From assembly GCA_964448465.1 (NCBI GenBank), contig CAYUVY010000026.1, positions 1 to 6,115 on the forward strand: DNA of 6,115 nucleotides, in the 5' to 3' direction. The notes below the pieces were generated by a model that made no database searches, was not told the DNA's origin, and worked only from the letters and a program-made list of their open reading frames with translations. The first letter of the stretch is position 1, and each line of letters starts with the position of its first letter. Origin of the DNA: CAYTYZ01 sp964448465 (GTDB lineage: Bacteria > Patescibacteriota > Microgenomatia > UBA12405). Both the position numbers and the translations under genes were made by a program. Below, one piece after another: positions 1 through 4,781 of this stretch.

Positions 1-1476
1 ACTTCCCCATTTTTAGCGCCTTTTTTGGGACCAATTACCTTAAACTTATTTACAACTAGGTTTATTTTTGCGATTATGAGCAGTTTGTTAGTAGTAGTGA
101 TCTATTTGATAGCCTGGGAGATAAATCCTACAGCAGGAATTATTAGCGGACTGGTGGCGATTATTAATCCCTGGTTTTTTTATTTTGGAAGGACAGCTTT
201 TGACCAACCCATTGCATTGTTTTTCTTAACCCTATCTTTTTATGCCTTGTTGAAATTAAAAAATAAATGGATTTTTCTTTCCTTGATACCACTATTACTT
301 GGTTTTTATACGTACATTGGAACTAAAGTTATTTTCTTTCCGTATATATTGTTTACCGTTTATTTTTGCTGGCAGAAAAATAAACGTAAATATACAACAC
401 AATATCTAGCGATAGTTACTATTTGTTTATTGGCAACGGTTCAATTTGTTTATACAACCTTTACTGGACCATCGAGAATATCGGAATTAATTAGTCCGAT
501 GGATAAGCAAATAACTGAGACTGTAATAATAGAGCGAGCGCAAAGTCTACCTTCTCCCCTTAACCGTGTTTTTGTGAATAAGTATACAGAGTATGCTTAT
601 TTTTTTATGAATAAATACTTAAATAATTTTTCCCCAAACGTGATGTTTAGCAAAGGAGACGAGGCTTATTTGCTGTCTTTCTGGAAACACGGTTATTTTT
701 ATTATCTGGACATTATTTTTCTGATAATTGGAGCATATTATTTATTCAGAAAGCACAGAAAGTATTTTTTGATATTTCTTACGGCAATTTTGCTTTCACC
801 AATTCCTGAGGCTTTACGAAGAGACCTTAACCCTGTTTACCATTTCCACTCAAGTCTGCAATATCCGTTTTTAGTGATTTTTATAGGAGCGGGTATTTAT
901 GCATTAACAGAAAGATTCCCAAGACTAAAAATCCCGATTATTTTAGTGTATTTGGTACTTTTTGTAGAATTGCTAAACCTGTATTTTTTTCGTTACCCAA
1001 TCTATGTTCCAGAAGGTTTTGGTCTAAGTACACGAGTAATGTCTAACTATGTAATGCTTGAGCGCAAAAATGGCAAAGAAGTTGTTGTGATAACCAACGA
1101 ACCAAGTAGCGTATTTAGACAATATTTATTTTATACACTAGGATATACCAAAGAAAACTTTGAAAGTATAAAAATTCTCTATCAAAAAAATAGGCAAGGC
1201 ATAACCTTTGACCATGTCAGATTTGTCACTCACACAGTTGGTATGCCTTTTGATAAAAATATCGTTTATTTAACCCAAGCAAACTATTTTCAATTTAACG
1301 AACCCCACTTGTCAATTAAGCAAATTAGTAGTGGTTTGCAAATGTATTACCTGTTTAACTCCACGATATGTTCAGCATTAAAGCGTCAGGATGTGGTTAC
1401 TATTAAGAATAGTGAATTGAATATCGAAAAATTATCATCTAGTGATTTGTGTCGACTATTTATCTCAGAAGATTAA
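1..1476 (+). CDS. GT-C (ArnT/PMT, GT39-like) membrane glycosyltransferase, 5' partial
   Basis: Integral membrane protein resembling the PMT/ArnT-type GT-C transferases, which move a sugar from a polyprenyl-phosphate carrier onto an acceptor on the outer face of the membrane. The frame is open from base 1, so the true start lies upstream; a TTG at 25 is only an internal Leu codon. What is visible: many hydrophobic helices separated by short basic loops, the stretch NPWFFYFGRTAFDQPIALFF (family-like 'PW..xFxRxAFExNxALFF'), then GFYTYIGTK, then the loop NNFSPNVMFSKGDEA, which matches the 'FSP..LF..GD' region of these proteins. After the last helices comes a soluble C-terminal domain of roughly 140 residues (YVPEGFGLSTRV to the end). 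The first membrane helices and the loop carrying the catalytic Asp fall outside the window, so activity cannot be judged. It converges with the GT2 gene and overlaps it by 17 bp. Donor and acceptor are unknown. The GT-C assignment is firm; the exact family is less so. Confidence 0.85.
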   Translation, partial: TSPFLAPFLGPITLNLFTTRFIFAIMSSLLVVVIYLIAWEINPTAGIISGLVAIINPWFFYFGRTAFDQPIALFFLTLSFYALLKLKNKWIFLSLIPLLLGFYTYIGTKVIFFPYILFTVYFCWQKNKRKYTTQYLAIVTICLLATVQFVYTTFTGPSRISELISPMDKQITETVIIERAQSLPSPLNRVFVNKYTEYAYFFMNKYLNNFSPNVMFSKGDEAYLLSFWKHGYFYYLDIIFLIIGAYYLFRKHRKYFLIFLTAILLSPIPEALRRDLNPVYHFHSSLQYPFLVIFIGAGIYALTERFPRLKIPIILVYLVLFVELLNLYFFRYPIYVPEGFGLSTRVMSNYVMLERKNGKEVVVITNEPSSVFRQYLFYTLGYTKENFESIKILYQKNRQGITFDHVRFVTHTVGMPFDKNIVYLTQANYFQFNEPHLSIKQISSGLQMYYLFNSTICSALKRQDVVTIKNSELNIEKLSSSDLCRLFISED

Positions 1477-2185
1477 ACTTAAAAATCTCCCAAATAGCTT
1501 TTATACCATCTTTTAGGCCAATATGTTTGCCATCTTTGTAAGTACGGCCATAATAGGATACTCCTACCTCATAAAAGCGAATATCTTTAATCTTGGCTAG
1601 GCGGGCAGTTATTTCTGGTTCAAAACCAAAACGCTTGGACACTAATTGTTTAGCAACTCGTCTAATTAGGTCCCCTTTAAAAACTTTGTAACAAGTTTCC
1701 ATGTCGGTTAAATTTATGTTTGTTAACATATTAGAAAAAGTGGTCAAAAGACTGTTCATCACAGAGTGCCAAAAATAAACTACCCTGTGTGGCCTACCTC
1801 CCAAAAACCTGGAGCCATAAACTACATCGGCTTTATTTTCTAATATTGGTTGTAAGAGTAGTGGATATTCGCTGGGGTCATATTCTAAATCAGCATCTTG
1901 GACTAAGACAATATCACCCGTGGAAATTTCAAAACCTTTTTTTAAAGCACTACCTTTACCATAATTTTTTGTTTGAATTACAATTTTAAAACCTGATTTA
2001 TTTATATACTTATTTAAAATTTCGGAACTATTGTCATTGCTACCGTCATCGATGATAATTATTTCTTTTTCCAGGCCCAAAGTGTCGGATGATTGAACCT
2101 TGCCAATTAATTCCCCAATGGTTTTGGCTTCGTTGAAACACGGAATTACTATGGATATTTTTTTAAACTGTAGGGCACTCGTCAT
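1460..2185 (-). CDS. Family 2 glycosyltransferase, polyprenyl-phosphate sugar synthase (DPM1-like)
   Basis: Cytoplasmic or membrane-peripheral GT-A fold enzyme of 241 residues, likely transferring a sugar from a nucleotide donor to polyprenyl phosphate. Visible motifs: the N-terminal strand ISIVIPCFNEAKTI (residues 10-23), the nucleotide-binding strand IIIIDDGSNDNS (42-53), NYGKGSALKKGF (74-85), the metal-binding DxD in VLVQDADLEYDP (93-104, Asp97 and Asp99), DVVYGSRFLGG (120-130), and TDMETCYKVF (160-169), a block typical of the DPM1-like branch. There is no C-terminal membrane anchor, so it is the short soluble form. It could use mannose, glucose or another sugar; the sequence does not decide. 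The ATG is 21 bp downstream of the fbp stop and has no Shine-Dalgarno, but a perfect TATAAT lies 5 bp before it, so the gene probably has its own leaderless transcript. Its product would plausibly supply the two flanking GT-C enzymes. The 3' end overlaps the convergent gene. Confidence 0.93.
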   Translation of the reverse strand: MTSALQFKKISIVIPCFNEAKTIGELIGKVQSSDTLGLEKEIIIIDDGSNDNSSEILNKYINKSGFKIVIQTKNYGKGSALKKGFEISTGDIVLVQDADLEYDPSEYPLLLQPILENKADVVYGSRFLGGRPHRVVYFWHSVMNSLLTTFSNMLTNINLTDMETCYKVFKGDLIRRVAKQLVSKRFGFEPEITARLAKIKDIRFYEVGVSYYGRTYKDGKHIGLKDGIKAIWEIFKFNLLR

Positions 2186-2190
2186 AGAGT

Positions 2191-2196
2191 ATTATA
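2191..2196 (-). promoter_or_regulatory. -10 box of a leaderless promoter for the GT2 gene
   Basis: On the minus strand the sequence reads TATAAT-ACTCT-ATG: a perfect consensus -10 hexamer 5 nt before the start codon. Transcription normally begins about 6-8 nt after the hexamer, so the RNA would begin at or next to the A of the ATG. I see no good -35 hexamer at 16-18 bp; the region upstream is the 3' end of fbp. No Shine-Dalgarno lies in the 21-nt gap, which fits a leaderless message. The call rests on sequence geometry only. Confidence 0.55.
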
Positions 2197-2206
2197 CAAA
2201 ACCTGT

Positions 2207-3217
2207 CTAAGCTTTTATTACTCTATTTTGAATCTCACTATATAGTTCAACTTCACGCTTACTACCCATGACCACCGGGTGCCGTTGGTGCATTTCCCGT
2301 GGTTGAAGGTCGAGAATCCTGTTTTGACCATCAGTGGCCAAGCCACCAGCTTGTTCGATGATGTTGGCCAAAGGGAACAGTTCGCAAGTTAACCTGAGTT
2401 TACCATTGGGAGTTTTTTTGTCTGCAGGATACAAATAGACTCCCCCATCTAATAAGTTACGGTGTATATCCGCGACCATAGAACCAATATATCGAGAGGA
2501 ATAATTTTCATGTTGTAGTTGGTTAACATACTCCGTTGTTTGCGTAGACCAACGGGGTCGATATCCTTCATTGATACTATAAACCTTGCCATGATCGGGA
2601 GTGGTTGTTCGACAAAAATTTCTAGGTAGAACAAATTCGCCGATACTGGGATCTAAGGTAAAGTTGTGTACCCCGTCTCCGGCGGTATAAACCAAGACTG
2701 TACTTGGTCCGTAGAGAAAATAACCAGAGGCTACTTGATTGCGACCAGGTTGAAGAAAGTCTGTTACGGTGATAGGACCACGTGGGTCAGAGAGTCTGGG
2801 ATATATAGAAAAGATAGAACCGATAGATACATTTTTAGCAAAGTTGGAGGAGCCATCTAGGGGGTCGAACCAAAGAACGTATCTCCTGTTTAAATTCTCA
2901 GTAAAAGGGGTAAAAGCTTCATCTTCCTCAGAAGCATATCCTGCAACATGTGGGTTTCTAGAAAAAACGTCTTTAAATTGCCAGTTGGCCTTTTCATCTA
3001 AGGCCTGGACCATCTCTCCTTGTACGTTGGTGTCTCCTGTGGCCCGTAAAATCTCTGGGTTAATTCCAGCGGTACTTACCGTATAAGAAATTCCCTTGGC
3101 AACACGCGCCATATCTTCCAAGATATCAGTTAAGGCACCAGTGGCCTCTGGGTGTTGTGCCTGTTGCTGGCGAAGAAAATCACGAATATTTACATTTAAT
3201 TGATGTTCTGGAGGCAT
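2207..3217 (-). CDS. fbp: Fructose-1,6-bisphosphatase class I
   Basis: Cytosolic gluconeogenic enzyme hydrolysing fructose-1,6-bisphosphate to fructose-6-phosphate and phosphate. It has 336 residues, the usual class I length. Diagnostic blocks: NVQGEMVQALDEKAN (64-78), YASEEDEAF (94-102), WFDPLDGSSNFAKNVSIGSI (116-135), DFLQPGRNQVASGYFLYG (153-170), YSINEGYRPRW (213-223), RYIGSMVADIHRNLLDGG (242-259), NGKLRL (271-276) and HQRHPVVMGS (310-319). By recalled alignment with the mammalian enzyme, the metal-site acids fall at Asp74, Glu97, Glu98, Asp118, Asp121 and Glu279, so catalysis should be intact. The ATG at residue 26 of the N-terminal region (TGALT, 26-30) and Arg112-Tyr113 resemble the AMP-site region, so AMP inhibition may be partly kept; read 'ATG' here as Ala-Thr-Gly, residues 25-27. 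Oddities: FAK replaces the usual IDV after GSSN, and the gene is visibly GC-richer than its neighbours, with a proteobacteria-like sequence. It starts 5 bp after a small ORF on the same strand and has no Shine-Dalgarno; AATAAT 4 nt before the ATG is a weak -10 candidate. Confidence 0.96.
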   Translation of the reverse strand: MPPEHQLNVNIRDFLRQQQAQHPEATGALTDILEDMARVAKGISYTVSTAGINPEILRATGDTNVQGEMVQALDEKANWQFKDVFSRNPHVAGYASEEDEAFTPFTENLNRRYVLWFDPLDGSSNFAKNVSIGSIFSIYPRLSDPRGPITVTDFLQPGRNQVASGYFLYGPSTVLVYTAGDGVHNFTLDPSIGEFVLPRNFCRTTTPDHGKVYSINEGYRPRWSTQTTEYVNQLQHENYSSRYIGSMVADIHRNLLDGGVYLYPADKKTPNGKLRLTCELFPLANIIEQAGGLATDGQNRILDLQPREMHQRHPVVMGSKREVELYSEIQNRVIKA

Positions 3218-3222
3218 ATAAA

Positions 3223-3438
3223 TTATTTAATTAATAAACTATCAAAAGATCTAAGTGTAATATCGGGAAGAGCGGGAGAGATTAAAGTAGGGTTTACTGG
3301 TCCTTGTAAGATGTCATATCCAACATATTGGTTGTAATTTAGAATCCAAAGTCTTTCAGGATTACTGGTGAGTATATTAATCATAAAAGGCTCGTTGGCG
3401 GTCGTATCACTTTTAGTTTCTTTTGTTTTGGAAGTCAT
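3223..3438 (-). CDS. Hypothetical small protein (71 aa)
   Basis: I do not recognise this protein. From the ATG at 3438 it encodes 71 residues: a polar, Lys/Thr/Glu-rich, probably disordered start (about residues 1-16, MTSKTKETKSDTTANE), then a part with scattered hydrophobics and aromatics (ERLWILNYNQYVGYDIL) and proline-containing turns (GPVNPTLISPALPD). There is no signal peptide, clear membrane helix, cysteine pair or known motif. Codon choice favours A/T at third positions, as in the neighbours, which supports a real gene. The frame stays open upstream to a GTG at 3510, but that extension would run through the repeat-rich control region and encode an unconvincing Cys/Arg-rich segment, so I prefer the ATG. 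No Shine-Dalgarno is visible. It ends 5 bp before fbp on the same strand, suggesting co-transcription, and is divergent from the regulator gene. Confidence 0.5.
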   Translation of the reverse strand: MTSKTKETKSDTTANEPFMINILTSNPERLWILNYNQYVGYDILQGPVNPTLISPALPDITLRSFDSLLIK

Positions 3439-3472
3439 AGGAAATTTTTCATAAATAACTGGTTTAGAATAT

Positions 3473-3500
3473 CGCAGACAAGACTTATCTGCTTGTCGCG
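3473..3500. repeat. Imperfect inverted repeat in the divergent control region
   Basis: CGC-A-GACAAG (3473-3482) is followed, after a 9-nt centre, by CTTGTC-GCG (3492-3500). The arms match over nine base pairs with a single extra A in the left arm. It lies between the 71-residue ORF and the TGACA repeats, where a regulator site for either direction would be expected. No U-tract follows it, so it is not a convincing terminator. It could be an operator, a small RNA hairpin or chance. Confidence 0.35.
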
Positions 3501-3503
3501 AAC

Positions 3504-3530
3504 ATGACACAATCTGACATAAACTGACAT
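3504..3530 (+). promoter_or_regulatory. Three TGACA direct repeats with 10-bp period (putative winged-helix operator)
   Basis: TGACA occurs at 3505-3509, 3515-3519 and 3525-3529, exactly one helical turn apart. The last two are full CTGACAT units joined by AAA (CTGACATAAACTGACAT); the first is the variant ATGACAC. PhoB-family winged helices are known to bind tandem CTGTCAT-like heptamers separated by a short AT-rich spacer, so unit and spacing are strikingly similar, though here the period is 10 rather than 11 bp. The third unit touches the TG of the extended -10 box of the gene that encodes a winged-helix protein. A bound protein there could repress, while units 1 and 2 cover the place of a missing -35 box and could serve activation. 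Autoregulation is inferred. Confidence 0.6.
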
Positions 3531-3538
3531 GGTATACT
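3530..3538 (+). promoter_or_regulatory. Extended -10 promoter (TGGTATACT) for the regulator gene
   Basis: TGG-TATACT matches the extended -10 pattern TGnTATAAT except for one base in the hexamer (3533-3538). The ATG at 3547 begins 8 nt after the hexamer, where transcription would start, giving a leaderless message. No good -35 exists at 16-18 bp, which is tolerated by extended -10 promoters or replaced by an activator. The box overlaps the in-frame ATG at 3529, which would therefore lie upstream of the transcript. Confidence 0.6.
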
Positions 3539-3546
3539 CGGAAAAT

Positions 3547-4749
3547 ATGACCAAAGCAGGGTATGTGACACCGGAAGATAGATATCCGGTGGATTACCGA
3601 GAAGAGGTGGTCGCAAAAATGTTTGAGAATATTAAAATGGGCGAGTCCTTTTCCTTGGTTGGTATGAAAGACAACGCGAGAATAAATGTTTTGAGATTTA
3701 TTTGGAAAAGAAAAGATGTTTGGAAGAAATACTTGGAAGCTGAGTGGAATAAATACATCTATATTTTTGTAGATCTAAATGAACTAGAGGCTTTTGATAT
3801 GCCAAGTTTTTATAAAGTAGTTGCCAATAGCTTACCTGTGGAGGCCGAAAATAATCTAAAATCTTTGAAAAATACTCTGTCCAAATTATGCCAGGACACC
3901 AAGAAGACCATTGTGTTGATGTTTAATAATTTTGATCAGGCTAAAAAACTCGATCTAGATTTGATATACCACCAATTAACATCACTGCGCAGCACAACCC
4001 AAGACAAATTGGTATTCATTTTTACAGGTTGCAAACCGTTTGAGTTAGATGCGATATTTTTTCAAAAAATTGTATTTTTGGAGCCTTTAAGAGGAAAAGA
4101 CGCACAGGAGGTAGTAGAGAGAAACTGCGATATTTATGGTATTGTTTTAGACACTAAAACTAAGGAAAGAATAATTTCGCTAACAGGTGGACATGCTGGG
4201 CTAATTAAATTTTCTGTGCAAATATTATCAAAGCTTGGAACAGCTAAGTACGAGGAAGGACTCTCATTCCTTTGCCAAGAAGAGGAAATTATATTTCAAT
4301 GCCAAAGAATTGCTAGTAGTTTAGATAACCTTCAAATTGCAAAACTGAAAACAAATCAAAAAGATGATTTGTTGTGTAAAATGGGATTTCAGCGAGAAAA
4401 TAACGGCAAAATTGAAATTTTTTCTCTATTGTTTGCAAGTTATTTACAACTAAAAAATCAGGAAATGGCTACTTTTATTTTTGATGAGGAAAATAATAAG
4501 CTGTACTATTTTGGAAAAGAAATTGGGAATATTTTGAGCGCAAGAGAATTTAAGTTGCTTAAATACATGACTCCGGATCCGAACAAAATATACAGTCGAG
4601 AAGAACTTATGTCTGTTATCTGGGACGAGGAATTTTATTCGGATTGGGCTTTGGACAAGTTTTTATCCAGACTGAGAGGAAAGTTAGTAGTAAACGGTGG
4701 GGCAAAAATATTGAAAACTAGTCGGGGCAACGGTGTAAGTTTGGGATAA
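3547..4749 (+). CDS. One-component regulator: degenerate STAND/AAA-type NTPase domain fused to C-terminal OmpR/PhoB-type winged helix
   Basis: Cytosolic DNA-binding protein of 400 residues from this ATG (406 from the ATG at 3529; residue numbers here count from 3529). The N-terminal part follows a NTPase-like family layout: RYPVDYREEVV (18-28), the P-loop position GESFSLVGMKDNARINVL (38-55), FVDLNEL (80-86), the Walker B position IVLMFNNFD (128-136), a sensor-like strand LVFIFTG (161-167), EPLRGKDAQEVV (185-196) and LTGGHAGLIKF (218-228). The key nucleotide residues are gone: the Gly-Lys-Ser/Thr of Walker A reads Ala50-Arg51-Ile52, and Walker B has Asn133-Asn134 in place of acids. A winged helix fills about 325-406, with LSAREFKLLKYM (336-347), REELMSVIW (357-365), the probable recognition helix ALDKFLSRLRGKL (374-386) and the wing ILKTSRGNGVSL (394-405). 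There is no receiver domain. I prefer 3547 as the start because an extended -10 box overlaps 3529. Targets probably include its own promoter and perhaps the divergent genes. Confidence 0.85.
   Translation: MTKAGYVTPEDRYPVDYREEVVAKMFENIKMGESFSLVGMKDNARINVLRFIWKRKDVWKKYLEAEWNKYIYIFVDLNELEAFDMPSFYKVVANSLPVEAENNLKSLKNTLSKLCQDTKKTIVLMFNNFDQAKKLDLDLIYHQLTSLRSTTQDKLVFIFTGCKPFELDAIFFQKIVFLEPLRGKDAQEVVERNCDIYGIVLDTKTKERIISLTGGHAGLIKFSVQILSKLGTAKYEEGLSFLCQEEEIIFQCQRIASSLDNLQIAKLKTNQKDDLLCKMGFQRENNGKIEIFSLLFASYLQLKNQEMATFIFDEENNKLYYFGKEIGNILSAREFKLLKYMTPDPNKIYSREELMSVIWDEEFYSDWALDKFLSRLRGKLVVNGGAKILKTSRGNGVSLG
3569..3591. repeat. 7-bp perfect inverted repeat in the first codons of the regulator gene
   Basis: CACCGGA (3569-3575) and TCCGGTG (3585-3591) are perfect reverse complements around a 9-nt centre. 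It starts about 22 nt into a message beginning at 3547 and is GC-rich compared with its surroundings. It could form a hairpin near the translation start or be a protein site; a further TGACA (3566-3570) overlaps its left arm. It may also be a coincidence within coding sequence. Confidence 0.4.
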
Positions 4750-4770
4750 GTAAGAGTTAGCAAGATTAGT

Positions 4771-4776
4771 TATAAT
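4771..4776 (+). promoter_or_regulatory. -10 box of a leaderless promoter for the downstream GT-C gene
   Basis: The 32-nt gap after the regulator gene contains TATAAT-TATTG-ATG: a perfect -10 hexamer 5 nt before the start codon, the same geometry as at the GT2 gene. No convincing -35 hexamer and no Shine-Dalgarno are visible. Read-through from the regulator gene is also possible since no terminator lies between them. Confidence 0.5.
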
Positions 4777-4781
4777 TATTG

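Noticed and set aside
25..27. TTG as start codon of the first glycosyltransferase
   Set aside because: The frame is open to base 1 and the essential N-terminal helices and catalytic loop of the family are missing, so the gene must begin upstream.
2769..3086. 105-codon plus-strand open frame opposite fbp
   Set aside because: Lies wholly antisense to a certain, motif-rich FBPase and shows no domain-like sequence; it is a shadow frame. The shorter ones at 2666-2860 (+), 2449-2634 (-) and 1789-1989 (+) are rejected for the same reason.
3439..3510. GTG start at 3510 for the small minus-strand ORF
   Set aside because: The extra 24 residues run through the dyad and repeat region and look non-protein-like; the ATG at 3438 is more plausible.
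3514..3529. CTGACA units as -35 boxes (TTGACA-like) for the TATACT hexamer
   Set aside because: Spacers would be 13 bp or less from the second and third units and 23 bp from the first, outside the working range of about 16-19 bp.
3504..3530. Genuine Pho box regulated by PhoB
   Set aside because: The unit is CTGACAT rather than CTGTCAT, the period is 10 rather than 11 bp, and no phosphate gene or two-component pair is present. A local winged-helix protein is a better candidate.
3504..3530. Remnant of a CRISPR array
   Set aside because: Repeat units are 5-7 bp with 3-5 bp between them; CRISPR repeats and spacers are far longer.
4750..4781. Terminator between the regulator gene and the second GT-C gene
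   Set aside because: The gap has no GC-rich stem or T-run; it contains a -10 box instead.
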